Source: Bacteroidales bacterium (GTDB lineage: Bacteria > Bacteroidota > Bacteroidia > Bacteroidales > UBA932). From it: a stretch of 33,042 nucleotides of DNA. The notes below the pieces were generated by a model. It was given only the letters and a program-made list of their open reading frames with translations, was not told where the DNA came from and did no database searches. The stretch covers positions 1 to 33,042 of the forward strand of contig JAGCDF010000026.1 of NCBI GenBank assembly GCA_017651225.1, in the 5' to 3' direction. Shown piece by piece: positions 1 to 11,225 of the stretch. The stretch's first letter is position 1. Every line of letters starts with the position of its first letter. The position numbers were made by a program, and so were the translations under genes.

Positions 1-63
1 CTCGTCGTCAAGATGAAGGACGAGCTTGAGAAGATCCGCGAGCAGTCGATGAATATCCTTTAG
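1..63 (+). CDS. C-terminal end of an unidentified protein (partial)
   Basis: An open frame runs from the first base to a TAG at 61-63 and encodes about 20 residues ending VKMKDELEKIREQSMNIL, charged and probably helical. Too little is present to name the family. Its stop codon overlaps the stop of the leftward PIN gene (60-62), so the two genes converge with no space between them. Before the toxin-antitoxin pair arrived this gene probably converged in the same way on the ABC-F gene, because the first bases after its stop match the ABC-F 3' end (see repeat at 60-92). Confidence 0.5.
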   Translation, partial: LVVKMKDELEKIREQSMNIL

Positions 64-92
64 TCCGAGAGTTCGAGCCAGCGCTCTTCGCG
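60..92 (-). repeat. Direct repeat copy 1 (duplicated ABC-F 3' end)
   Basis: These 33 bases, the last ten sense codons plus stop of the PIN gene, match 980-1012 at 30 of 33 positions. Two differences are synonymous third-base changes and one gives D for E. The copy abuts the upstream gene's stop codon. Confidence 0.85.
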
Positions 93-521
93 GGTCCGTA
101 GAAATGCTTCCGGAGTCAGGACTTCGGGCTGGGGCCAATCAGCGGCGAGGCCGCGATGGATGGTGAAGTGCTTGATGTTGTGGGTGAGGATGATCCGGCA
201 TCCGGAAGAGACCGCGCACACGGCCTGCAGGATGTCTTCGAAGTCCGGACCCGACAACAGCATGGCTTTCTGGAGTTGTGCGTTGTCCATCGGCAATACT
301 TCCACCAGCGAAGAGATTTGTTTCAGCGTCGGAAGCAAGATACCGCCGCAGTATTCTTTTCGGAGGACATAGGCGATGTTGGCCATAGACAAATAGGACG
401 TGCAGAGGGTGGCTTTCCTATCTGCGCCCAGTTGCAGGATATCCAACGCAGGCTCATACCCTGGCCGTTCCAGCAGGATGTCCAGCAGTACATTGGTGTC
501 CAGAAATAGCCTTGGCATCAT
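60..521 (-). CDS. PIN domain toxin (VapC-like ribonuclease)
   Basis: A 153-residue PIN-fold protein, expected to be a metal-dependent ribonuclease and the toxin of a type II pair. The start LFLDTNVLLD holds the first acidic residue (D8), and DFEDILQA (D93, E95, D96) and ILTHNIKHF (N115) match the C-terminal PIN acidic cluster of the subgroup that has N in the last position. The start overlaps the antitoxin stop by 4 bases (ATGA at 518-521); a second ATG one codon later could be used instead. The length is slightly above that of typical VapC proteins. The oddity is the tail: the last ten residues REERWLELSD nearly repeat the last ten of the neighbouring ABC-F protein (REERWLELSE), and the DNA is duplicated too. 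The native C-terminus was therefore probably replaced on insertion. Family assignment is firm; the RNA target is unknown. Confidence 0.85.
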   Translation of the reverse strand: MMPRLFLDTNVLLDILLERPGYEPALDILQLGADRKATLCTSYLSMANIAYVLRKEYCGGILLPTLKQISSLVEVLPMDNAQLQKAMLLSGPDFEDILQAVCAVSSGCRIILTHNIKHFTIHRGLAADWPQPEVLTPEAFLRTREERWLELSD

Positions 522-781
522 TTCGACAGGATGTATTGCAGCCGCTCATCGTCCGGGTCCGCTTCCGCTACGGCGTGTTTGGCGATGCCGACCAGATCCA
601 GGATTCGCGGGTCGGTGATGCGGGCGGGCATCTCTGCGCGATGACGCTCCGCATCCTTCTCCAAAAGGGTCTCGATGTATTTCTTCAACGATATTCCCTC
701 CCGCTTCGCCTGCCTGGAGAGCGTCTCGAACACGGGGCCCTCGATGTCGATGAGTTTGCGTTTTGCAGTAAAAGGATTCAT
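518..781 (-). CDS. Ribbon-helix-helix-like antitoxin
   Basis: An 87-residue protein with start chosen at the ATG 779-781 (MNPFTAKRKLIDIEG), although the frame stays open to 829. The segment KRKLIDIEGPVFETLSRQAKREGISLKKYIETLLEKDA has the beta strand plus two helices of RHH antitoxins. The remaining tail (DPRILDLVGIAKHAVAEADPDDERLQYILSK) is the part that would wrap the toxin. It lies directly upstream of the PIN gene with an ATGA overlap, the usual antitoxin-first order. RHH antitoxins normally repress their own promoter, and the promoter at 799-829 lies close enough for this. The start at 781 is preferred because the -7 box lies just upstream of it and would be inside the longer form. Confidence 0.75.
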   Translation of the reverse strand: MNPFTAKRKLIDIEGPVFETLSRQAKREGISLKKYIETLLEKDAERHRAEMPARITDPRILDLVGIAKHAVAEADPDDERLQYILSK

Positions 782-798
782 TGTATATATGCTTTCCG

Positions 799-829
799 CA
801 AAAATATATATTATTGCTGAATCGTGCAA
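799..829 (-). promoter_or_regulatory. Promoter of the toxin-antitoxin operon
   Basis: On the minus strand TATTTTTG (799-806) fits the Bacteroidetes -7 box TAnnTTTG. A TTG (827-829) lies 20 bases further upstream, as expected for the -33 element. The antitoxin ATG follows 17 bases after the -7 box. This is a motif match only. Confidence 0.5.
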
Positions 830-979
830 GCACTGCCGTTGTTTTTGATAGAGCCTTGGCCGCTCAACCCCTGAATCCGTTACAGAAATCGGGCAAATAC
901 AGTTACGGCCAATTCTGTTCCGGAATTCGGGTCCCTTGGTCGGGAGGGTGACGGGGAGAAGGGGCGCCGGGACGAAGGT

Positions 980-2902
<1,923 letters not shown>

Positions 2903-2903
2903 A

Positions 2904-4106
2904 CTACATCAAGCCCAGCACGCGGGAGCGGGAGAGCAGGCAGTCGCCCACGGACGCGGCCTTGCGGCCGAGCTGCGAGAGGACGAGGGTCGTGTCGGCG
3001 GAGACGCGCGGCAGGGAGAGGCGGTTCACCGCGGTCTTGATCGGGAGCAGGAGATAATCCTTGCCGACGATCAGGCGGCCGCCGATCACCACGAGGCCCG
3101 GGTTGAAGACGTTCAGCACGCCGGAGATGCCGCGGCCGAGCGTGTCGCCGATCTGGCCGATGGCGTCGATAGCGAGCACGTCGCCCTCCTCGACGGCGCG
3201 CAGGATCTCGTCCAGCTCCACGTCGCCCTTGGTGTTATAGGCGTCGGCCATCGAAGAGGCCTGGCCTTTCTTCAGTTTCTCGATGATCATGCGGTGCAGC
3301 GCCGAGCCGGACGCGCCCGTCTCGAGGCAGCCGACCTTGCCGCAGCGGCAGATGATGTCGTTGTCCAGGACGGGGAAGTGCCCCAGCTCGCCGGAGTAGC
3401 CGGACTTGCCGTAGTAGAGCTTGCCGTCCATGATGATGCCCATGCCGAGGCCCCAGCTGACGTTGATGAAGATCATGTCGCGGTCGGCCTTCTTGCCGAG
3501 CGACATGTACTCGCCGTACGCCATGGCGCGGGAGTCGTTCTCGATCGTGACGGGCACGTTGAACTCCTTCTGGAAGATGCTGCCCAGGGGGAGGTCGTCG
3601 CTGACGAAGTAGGTGAGGCTGTAGCCTTTCTCCGGGTTGACGCGGCCGGAGAGGCTCACGCCCACGCCAAGGACCTTAATCCAGGGAATGCCGCTCTTGA
3701 TGACCTCGTCCATGACCATGCGGCACATGGTGCGGAAGGAATTCTCGTTGGCGACGAGCACGAATTCGATGTCCTGGATGTACGAAATGACCTTGCCCTT
3801 GAAATCGCTGATGGCGATGTGGAAATGGTGACGCGCCACGTCCACGCCCACGAAATAACCGGCGTCCGGGTTGAGGCCGTACACGCTCGGGCGGCGGCCG
3901 CCGGAGGTGCCCACCTTGCCCTCATCCTTGAGGAAATCCTCATCGATGAGCTCGGTGACGAACTTGGTGATCGTAGGTACACTGATTCCCAACGCGCGGC
4001 TGAAATCGGCGATGCTGTAGTTGTTGTGCGTGATGCACAAACGCAAGATTTCCCGCTTCACAGTGGCGCTCTTGCTGGTGCTGTCGTTGAGAAAAGAAGT
4101 AGTCAT
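2904..4106 (-). CDS. ROK family transcriptional regulator (NagC/Mlc type)
   Basis: A 400-residue protein: an N-terminal winged-helix DNA-binding domain (ATVKREILRLCITHNNYSIADFSRALGISVPTITKFVTELIDEDFL) followed by a ROK sugar-kinase-like domain. The latter has the ENDSRAMAYGE segment with the conserved Asp, the GELGHFPV motif and the zinc-binding CRCGKVGCLE cluster. The usual DIGGT phosphate loop is replaced by GVDVARHHFHIAI, so it is more likely a sugar-responsive repressor than a kinase. The start was set at the ATG 4104-4106; a longer form would need a TTG start at 4133 that overlaps the -7 box. It heads an operon with the ABC-F gene and is divergent from the HAMP-like/TrkH operon, whose promoter it could control. 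The effector sugar is unknown. Confidence 0.9.
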   Translation of the reverse strand: MTTSFLNDSTSKSATVKREILRLCITHNNYSIADFSRALGISVPTITKFVTELIDEDFLKDEGKVGTSGGRRPSVYGLNPDAGYFVGVDVARHHFHIAISDFKGKVISYIQDIEFVLVANENSFRTMCRMVMDEVIKSGIPWIKVLGVGVSLSGRVNPEKGYSLTYFVSDDLPLGSIFQKEFNVPVTIENDSRAMAYGEYMSLGKKADRDMIFINVSWGLGMGIIMDGKLYYGKSGYSGELGHFPVLDNDIICRCGKVGCLETGASGSALHRMIIEKLKKGQASSMADAYNTKGDVELDEILRAVEEGDVLAIDAIGQIGDTLGRGISGVLNVFNPGLVVIGGRLIVGKDYLLLPIKTAVNRLSLPRVSADTTLVLSQLGRKAASVGDCLLSRSRVLGLM

Positions 4107-4130
4107 GGCGGTTCTAATGTACAATCCGTG

Positions 4131-4138
4131 CAAAAATA
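4131..4138 (-). promoter_or_regulatory. -7 box of the ROK/ABC-F operon
   Basis: TATTTTTG on the minus strand fits TAnnTTTG, 24 bases before the ROK ATG. No clear -33 TTG is visible. The 77-base divergent spacer (4107-4183) is AT-rich and is the natural place for an autoregulatory operator. Confidence 0.45.
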
Positions 4139-4150
4139 TAAAATTTTCCG

Positions 4151-4158
4151 TATATTTG
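4151..4158 (+). promoter_or_regulatory. -7 box of the TrkH operon
   Basis: TATATTTG is a perfect TAnnTTTG match, 25 bases upstream of the ATG at 4184. No obvious -33 element was found. It lies back to back with the ROK promoter. Confidence 0.5.
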
Positions 4159-4183
4159 CCATAATTTTTGAAGAAATTTAATA

Positions 4184-5008
4184 ATGGCCTTCGGAAAATT
4201 CTTCAAACGGGCCCGGGAACAGCGCCTGTCGATGCGAACGAAACTCATCCTGAGCCTTTCGTCCATCGCCGTCATCCTGCTGGTCTCCCTGTCGATCTCC
4301 GTGATGGAGTATTCCGGGATGAGCGACTACGTGTCGGACCTCATCGCGGACGACATCAGCAGTATCAACGTGGCCAACCGCCTGGCCGACATGAGCAACA
4401 CCTACAACCTGCAGATCCTCGAGGTGATCGGCGACGAGACCTCCGTGCGGGTGCCGTCCTTCGACGACGAATACTTCAAGTCCCACTGCGACTCGCTCCG
4501 CTCGAGCGTGCCCTCCAACCAGGTCAAGCCGCTGGCGGACTCGGTGATGTATTCCTACTCCGCGTACATGCTGACCTCCCTGGAGCTGGAAGACGTGCTC
4601 CAGTCGGACTTCATCGACTCGCGCTCCTGGTATTTCGAGCGGCTGCAGCCGCGCTACGACCGCCTGCGCACGGACCTCGGCGCCCTGTCGGAGGCCATCT
4701 ACCAGGACCTGGCGAAGAACTCCGCCACCTTCGAGGGCGGCTTCTACCGGAGCATCATTCCGGGCATCGTGGCCGTGGGCGTGGGCCTGCTGCTGGTCGT
4801 GATGCTGCTCTCCTTCCTGCTGGCATTCTACGTGAATCCGCTCTACCGGATGCTGGACGGGCTGAACGCCTACCGCTCCCGGGACAAGAAATACAGCGTC
4901 AAATTCGATGGTGACGACCAGCTCGCCCAACTCAACGACGGCATCTCCGAGCTGGCCAACGAGAACCGGCAGCTCCGCAGCCGGATCAAGACCATGGGCA
5001 GGAAATGA
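4184..5008 (+). CDS. Two-TM sensor-like protein with HAMP-like tail, no output domain
   Basis: A 274-residue protein. A basic N-terminus is followed by TM1 (about 20-40), a mostly helical extracytoplasmic region of about 150 residues, TM2 (about 191-217), and a cytoplasmic segment beginning NPLYRMLDGL that resembles a HAMP start. It ends in a short coiled coil (DGISELANENRQLRSRIK). The topology is that of a histidine-kinase or chemoreceptor sensory half, but no kinase, GGDEF or methyl-accepting domain follows. It is the first gene of the operon and overlaps trkH by 4 bases (ATGA), so it may sense or modulate K+ uptake. That link is inference from position only. I do not recognise a named family. 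Confidence 0.7.
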   Translation: MAFGKFFKRAREQRLSMRTKLILSLSSIAVILLVSLSISVMEYSGMSDYVSDLIADDISSINVANRLADMSNTYNLQILEVIGDETSVRVPSFDDEYFKSHCDSLRSSVPSNQVKPLADSVMYSYSAYMLTSLELEDVLQSDFIDSRSWYFERLQPRYDRLRTDLGALSEAIYQDLAKNSATFEGGFYRSIIPGIVAVGVGLLLVVMLLSFLLAFYVNPLYRMLDGLNAYRSRDKKYSVKFDGDDQLAQLNDGISELANENRQLRSRIKTMGRK

Positions 5009-6462
5009 ACTGGAAGGTCATCAGCAGGAACATCGGCTACGCCCTCCTCGTCAGTGCGCTCTTCATGCTGCTGTCGGTGGGCGTGTCCCTGGTGAACGGG
5101 CACGATTCCGCGCTCGCCGCGCTCACGATTTCCTTCCTGATCACCTTCATCGTCGGTATTTTCCCCTTCATCTTCGTCCGTTCGACGACGGCCATCACGC
5201 TGAAGGAGGGGTACGTGATCATCTGCCTGTCCTGGTTCCTGTCGTTCATCTTCGGCATGCTGCCGTACGCCCTGTGGGGCGGTCCGTTCACCCTGCAGAA
5301 CGCCTGGTTCGAGTCTGTGAGCGGCTTTACGACCACGGGCGCGACCATCCTCGACAATATCGAAGCCTTGCCGAAGAGCCTGCTCTTCTGGCGGGCGTCC
5401 ACGCACTTCATCGGCGGCTTGGGAGTCGTCGTCTTCCTGCTGCTGCTCATTCCGGGCTCCAACCAGATGAAGATGCGCCTGACGAACATGGAGCTGACCT
5501 CGCTCTCGCGGGGCGGCTATTCCACCCGGACCAACAAGACGGTCTATATCTTCGCCTTCGTGTACCTGGGCATCCTGGTGCTGTCCTTCATCTCCTACAT
5601 CATCGCCGGCATGCCGGTCTTCGACGCGGCCTGCCACGCGATGAGCGTGAGCGCCACGGGCGGCTTCAGCACGCGCAACGCGTCGATCGCCGCCTTCAAT
5701 TCCCGCTGGATCGAGGGCATCACGATGGTGTTCATGTACCTGTCCTCGCTGCACTTCGGCGTCATCTACCTGTCCGTCATCACGCGCTCCAGCAAGCCGT
5801 ACGACAACCCGGTCGTGAAGTTTTACACCGTCTGGGTGTTGGTCATGGCCTTCATCGTGGGTGCGGGCCTGAAGGGCAACGGCATCTGCCCGAGCTGGGG
5901 GAACGCCCTCTGGAACGGCCTCTTCGAGACGCTCTGCGTCACGACCACGTCCGGCTTCGCCATCCTCGACAACGCCACCTGGCCGCTGTGGATCGTGATG
6001 GTGCTGATGTTCTCCGCCTTCATGTGCGGCAGCGCCGGTTCGACCTCGGGCGGTGTGAAGGTGGACCGCATCATCCTGCTTTTCAAGGCCACCGGCCGCC
6101 GCGTCAACGGCATTTTGCACCCCTCTTCGGTGAATGAGGTCCGCATGGGCAAGCGCATCCTGCGCGACGAAGAAGTCGCGCCGCACCTGCAGTACCTGGC
6201 GATGTACGGCCTGCTGATCGCGGTGTCCGTGACGTTGAGCCTGCTGGTCGGCGTGGACCACCAGAACAGCTTCATCGCCTCGGTCACGAGCCTGGGCAAC
6301 GTGGGCCCGGCCTACGGCGACCTCGGCACGATGGGCTCGTTCAACAGCGTGCCCGCGCTGGGCAAGCTGATCTTCTCCGTGGACATGTTCCTGGGCCGTA
6401 TCGAAATCTATCCGGTGCTGGCCGTGGTGGCGATGATCTTCGACAAACGCGCCCGCGAATGA
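5005..6462 (+). CDS. trkH: Potassium uptake protein TrkH
   Basis: A 485-residue multi-spanning membrane protein of the Trk/Ktr/HKT superfamily, the K+-translocating subunit of the Trk system. All four selectivity-filter loops are visible, each with the conserved Gly: VSGFTTTGATIL, MSVSATGGFSTRN, CVTTTSGFAI and SLGNVGPAYG. Length is as expected. It overlaps both neighbours by 4 bases (5005-5008 and 6459-6462). Trk systems need a cytoplasmic RCK subunit (TrkA), which is not in this window, so it must be encoded elsewhere if the system is functional. Confidence 0.95.
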   Translation: MNWKVISRNIGYALLVSALFMLLSVGVSLVNGHDSALAALTISFLITFIVGIFPFIFVRSTTAITLKEGYVIICLSWFLSFIFGMLPYALWGGPFTLQNAWFESVSGFTTTGATILDNIEALPKSLLFWRASTHFIGGLGVVVFLLLLIPGSNQMKMRLTNMELTSLSRGGYSTRTNKTVYIFAFVYLGILVLSFISYIIAGMPVFDAACHAMSVSATGGFSTRNASIAAFNSRWIEGITMVFMYLSSLHFGVIYLSVITRSSKPYDNPVVKFYTVWVLVMAFIVGAGLKGNGICPSWGNALWNGLFETLCVTTTSGFAILDNATWPLWIVMVLMFSAFMCGSAGSTSGGVKVDRIILLFKATGRRVNGILHPSSVNEVRMGKRILRDEEVAPHLQYLAMYGLLIAVSVTLSLLVGVDHQNSFIASVTSLGNVGPAYGDLGTMGSFNSVPALGKLIFSVDMFLGRIEIYPVLAVVAMIFDKRARE

Positions 6463-7889
6463 TGGACCGCGCGGGTTTCCTGGAGCAACAGTTCCTCAAA
6501 CGTTTCAAGGCGGAGCCGACCCCCTGTCAGGCGCGGCTGTTCCGCGACGTGGCGGCGTTCGTGACCTGCGACGACGCGGACATCCTCGTGGTGAACGGCT
6601 ATGCCGGCACGGGCAAGACGACGGCCATCGCGGCGGTGATCGCCGCGCTCAAGGACGTCGGCACGCAGTCGGTGCTGCTCGCGCCGACGGGGCGCGCCGC
6701 CAAGGTCCTGTCCGGCATTTCACGCCGTCCGGCGTACACCATCCACAAACATATCTACCGCCAGAAAGGCGTCGGGAACGACGGCTTCGGGCAGTTTTCG
6801 CTTTCGCCGAACAAGGCGAAGGGGACGCTCTTCGTCGTGGACGAAGTGTCCCTGATCGGCATCGAAGCGGCCTCCGCGCAAGGGACGGCCGCCTTCGGCA
6901 CGGGCAACCTCCTGGAGGACCTGGTGAGTTTCGTGCGCAACGGCGTGGACTGCCGGCTGGTGCTGATTGGCGACGCCGCGCAGCTCCCGCCCGTGGGGCT
7001 GGACGCGTCGCCGGCGCTGTCGAAGGCGTTTATGGACGGCTTCGGCGGCGTGCGCTACAGCGAGCTGACGAGCGTGGTGCGGCAGGCCGCCGAGTCGGGG
7101 ATCCTCCGCAACGCCACGCAGTTGCGGGAGATGATCGCCGGGGGCGGGGAGAGCTTCTCCGGCTGGAAGCTGGACCTGCGCGGCATCGACGACGTGCAGC
7201 GCATCGACGGGGGCGAGCTTATCGAGGCCCTCTCGGACGCCTACGGCCGCTACGGCGAGGACGGCACCGTGATCCTGTGCCGCTCCAACAAGCGGGCAAT
7301 CCGCTACAACCTCGGCGTCCGCTCGACGGTGCAGTTTAAGGAGGAGCGCCTGGTGCGCGGCGACAAGCTGATGATCGTCAAGAACTGCTACCAGTTCGTG
7401 GAGGACGTGCCGGGGATGGACTACATCGCCAACGGCGACATCGCGAAGCTGGTGCGCATCGGGAACTTCGAGGACCGCTACGGGCTGCATTTCGCCACGG
7501 CGACGCTCAGCTTCCCGGACTACGACGACGTGGAGATCCGCGCCAAGGTGTGTCTGGACACGCTGGAGTCGGAGTCGGCGTCGCTGACCTACGAGCAGAG
7601 CAACGCGCTCTACCAGGGCGTGTCGGCGGACCATGCCGACAAGGGGACCAAGAAGAAAATCTGGGACGCGGTGCGGGAGGATCCGTATTTCAACGCGCTC
7701 CAGCTCAAATACGCCGAGGCGATCACCTGCCACAAGTCGCAGGGCGGGCAGTGGGACTGCGTGTTCATCGACTGCCCCTTCTGGCAGGACGAGCAGACGC
7801 TCGACGACCTGAAATGGCTCTACACGGCGCTCACGCGCGCCGTTCAGAAAGTATATCTCGTGAATTTCAATGACCGGTTCTTCGTATGA
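6459..7889 (+). CDS. RecD/Dda-like superfamily 1 DNA helicase
   Basis: A 476-residue ATPase. Walker A GYAGTGKTT (near residue 50), Walker B VVDEVSLI, the motif III segment LIGDAAQLPPVG, and the C-terminal UvrD_C_2-like segment (AITCHKSQGGQWDCVFID followed by WLYTALTRA) define an SF1B 5'-3' helicase of the RecD2/Dda type. It lacks the long N-terminal region of RecD2. The exact role, probably DNA repair or replication restart, cannot be stated. It is third in the overlapping operon after trkH (overlap 6459-6462) and overlaps the next gene by 4 bases (7886-7889). There is no obvious functional link to its neighbours. Confidence 0.88.
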   Translation: MMDRAGFLEQQFLKRFKAEPTPCQARLFRDVAAFVTCDDADILVVNGYAGTGKTTAIAAVIAALKDVGTQSVLLAPTGRAAKVLSGISRRPAYTIHKHIYRQKGVGNDGFGQFSLSPNKAKGTLFVVDEVSLIGIEAASAQGTAAFGTGNLLEDLVSFVRNGVDCRLVLIGDAAQLPPVGLDASPALSKAFMDGFGGVRYSELTSVVRQAAESGILRNATQLREMIAGGGESFSGWKLDLRGIDDVQRIDGGELIEALSDAYGRYGEDGTVILCRSNKRAIRYNLGVRSTVQFKEERLVRGDKLMIVKNCYQFVEDVPGMDYIANGDIAKLVRIGNFEDRYGLHFATATLSFPDYDDVEIRAKVCLDTLESESASLTYEQSNALYQGVSADHADKGTKKKIWDAVREDPYFNALQLKYAEAITCHKSQGGQWDCVFIDCPFWQDEQTLDDLKWLYTALTRAVQKVYLVNFNDRFFV

Positions 7890-9718
7890 AAAAGACCTTG
7901 ATACTTTTGCTGCTGGCCTGCCTGGCCTTCGGGCTGCGGGCGCAGGACCAGAATGTGACGCCGTCGCCGGACGGCACGATGGAGGCGTTCACCCGCGGGG
8001 GTGACCTCTGGGTGCGCTCGGTGGCCGATTCCGTGGAGACGCGCCTGACCTTCGACGGGTCGGAGCTGATCCTGAACGGCTATGCCTCCTGGGTCTATTA
8101 CGAGGAGATTTTCGGGCGCCCGTCGCGCTACCGGGCCTTCTGGTGGAGCCCCGATTCGCAGCGCCTGGGCTTTTATCGTTTTGATAATTCGGCCGTGCCG
8201 ATGTTCCCCATCTATTCGCCCTTCGGGCAGGACGGGACGCTGCACCGGACGCGCTACCCCAAGGCGGGGGAGGCCAACCCCTCCGTGCGCGTCGGGATCA
8301 TCGAGGCCCGTGCCGGGGCGCAGCCCGTCTGGGCCGACTTCGACGACTCGCCGGAGCAGTATTTCGGGACCCCGTTCTGGGGGGCGGATTCCCGCGAGCT
8401 GTACGTCTCGCGCATGCCGCGCCGGCAGTCTGTTTTGGATTTGTACGCGGTGAGCGTGGCGGACGGCTCCAAGCGGCCGGTTTACCATGAGGAGTATCCG
8501 GACGCATGGGTGGAATGGATTGAGGGAATGATCTTTACGGAGAAGGGCCTGTACATGGCGCGCAATTTCGAGACGGGCTGGGAGCAGATCTATTTCCTGG
8601 GCTACGACGGGACGCTGAAGCGCCTGACTTCCGGCGAGAACTGGAACATCAACCTGCTGAAGGTGGACGAGAAGAAGGGCGATGTGTGGTTCACCGCGAA
8701 GCGGGACGACCGCCTGCACACGACCTTCTACCGGCTGGACAAGAAGGGCCGGATCACGGCGCTGACGGATCCGGCGCTCAATATCACCGGGACGTCCATT
8801 TCCGAGGACGGGAAGACGTTCCAGGCGGCCGCTTCCACCGCCCGGATGCCCTGGGTGGCCGTTTCGGGCCGGACGGACAAATATACGATGAAGATCGACT
8901 CGTCGCTGGTGGAGGCGCCCGACGCGCATCCGGATCCGCAGATCGTGAAGATCGAGAACGACGGCTTCGACCTGTACGGCCTGATGTCGCTGCCGGCGGG
9001 CTTCGACGCGTCGAAGAAGTATCCCGTGCAGATGCAGCTCTACGGCGGCCCGGGCACGCCCTACGTGCGCGACAACTGGCAGGACCGCGACGCCTCCGAC
9101 GCCTGGTGCTACGAGAACGGCGTCATCTATATCGTGGTGGATCCCCGCTCGTCGGGGGAGAACGGGCGCCGGGGCATGGACCAGGCGTTCCGCCGGATGA
9201 CGGTGATCGAGTTGCAGGACTACATCGCCTGGGCGAAGTGGCTGCAGGCGCTGCCGTACGTGGACGGCTCGCGCATCGGCGTGAAGGGCTTCTCCTTCGG
9301 CGGCACGACCACCGCGATGCTGGTGCTGCGCTATCCGCAGTACTTCCGCTGCGGCATCGCCGGCGGCGGGGTGTATGACTGGCACCTCTACGACACGCAC
9401 TACACCGAGCGCTTCATGGACACGCCGCAGGCCAATCCGGAGGGCTATGCCGAGGCGTCGGTGATGACCTGGGTGCCCCAGGTTTTTGCCGGCGACGGTT
9501 TGAAGCCGCTGCCGAACGCCCTGTGCCTGACGCACGGCACGGGCGACGACAATGTCCATTTCCAGAATACCCTGCAGCTGATCGACGCGCTGCAGCAGGC
9601 GGGCTACCAGTTCGAGACCCGCATCTATCCCGACGGGATGCACGGCTATCGCGGCAAGCAGCATGAGCACGATGCTGCTGCCGAAGCGATCTTCTGGCGC
9701 AAATGGTTGCTGGAATAG
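7886..9718 (+). CDS. Dipeptidyl peptidase IV (S9B), exported
   Basis: A 610-residue peptidase with a signal peptide (MKKTLILLLLACLAFGLRAQ, likely cut after AQ), so periplasmic or outer-membrane facing. The N-terminal part is a beta-propeller; WVYYEEIFGR places E73-E74 as the double-Glu motif that anchors the free N-terminus of the substrate in DPP IV. The C-terminal alpha/beta hydrolase has the triad Ser470 (GFSFGG), Asp554 (HGTGDDNVHF) and His586 (DGMHGY). It should release X-Pro or X-Ala dipeptides. The propeller is compact: the protein is shorter than the roughly 720 residues usual in the family. It is last in its operon, with a strong terminator immediately after the stop. Confidence 0.93.
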   Translation: MKKTLILLLLACLAFGLRAQDQNVTPSPDGTMEAFTRGGDLWVRSVADSVETRLTFDGSELILNGYASWVYYEEIFGRPSRYRAFWWSPDSQRLGFYRFDNSAVPMFPIYSPFGQDGTLHRTRYPKAGEANPSVRVGIIEARAGAQPVWADFDDSPEQYFGTPFWGADSRELYVSRMPRRQSVLDLYAVSVADGSKRPVYHEEYPDAWVEWIEGMIFTEKGLYMARNFETGWEQIYFLGYDGTLKRLTSGENWNINLLKVDEKKGDVWFTAKRDDRLHTTFYRLDKKGRITALTDPALNITGTSISEDGKTFQAAASTARMPWVAVSGRTDKYTMKIDSSLVEAPDAHPDPQIVKIENDGFDLYGLMSLPAGFDASKKYPVQMQLYGGPGTPYVRDNWQDRDASDAWCYENGVIYIVVDPRSSGENGRRGMDQAFRRMTVIELQDYIAWAKWLQALPYVDGSRIGVKGFSFGGTTTAMLVLRYPQYFRCGIAGGGVYDWHLYDTHYTERFMDTPQANPEGYAEASVMTWVPQVFAGDGLKPLPNALCLTHGTGDDNVHFQNTLQLIDALQQAGYQFETRIYPDGMHGYRGKQHEHDAAAEAIFWRKWLLE

Positions 9719-9760
9719 TAAACAGAAAACCCGGTCGAGCGACCGGGTTTTCTGTTTACT
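9717..9760. terminator. Bidirectional intrinsic terminator
   Basis: A perfect 21-bp inverted repeat (9717-9737 with 9740-9760), GC-rich at the core (CCCGG/CCGGG) and flanked by A- and T-rich arms on both sides. It overlaps the end of the peptidase stop codon and ends 11 bases before the convergent esterase gene, so it can serve both. Confidence 0.88.
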
Positions 9761-9771
9761 TGGCCCTGAAC

Positions 9772-11055
<1,284 letters not shown>

Positions 11056-11097
11056 TCACGTTTCCGTCAAAAGGTTTTACTATTGGGCGGTGTTTTC

Positions 11098-11192
11098 CGT
11101 AAAGAGCTATCTTTCAATTATTTATGAAACTAACAGGGTGTTTTTGCTCCTGGTTACTTTCGTAAAGTGCAGATATTCAATTTCTTATGAAA
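11098..11192. repeat. Imperfect direct repeat with 63-base offset
   Basis: Bases 11098-11129 and 11161-11192 match at 24 of 32 positions (shared blocks cgtaaag, ttcaatt and ttatgaaa). They lie in the 251-base AT-rich gap between the leftward methyltransferase end and the esterase start. No gene is seen here; a duplicated regulatory site is possible. Confidence 0.4.
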
Positions 11193-11225
11193 AACAGCAG
11201 GGGTGACTGGCGGGGGCGGAGGCTG

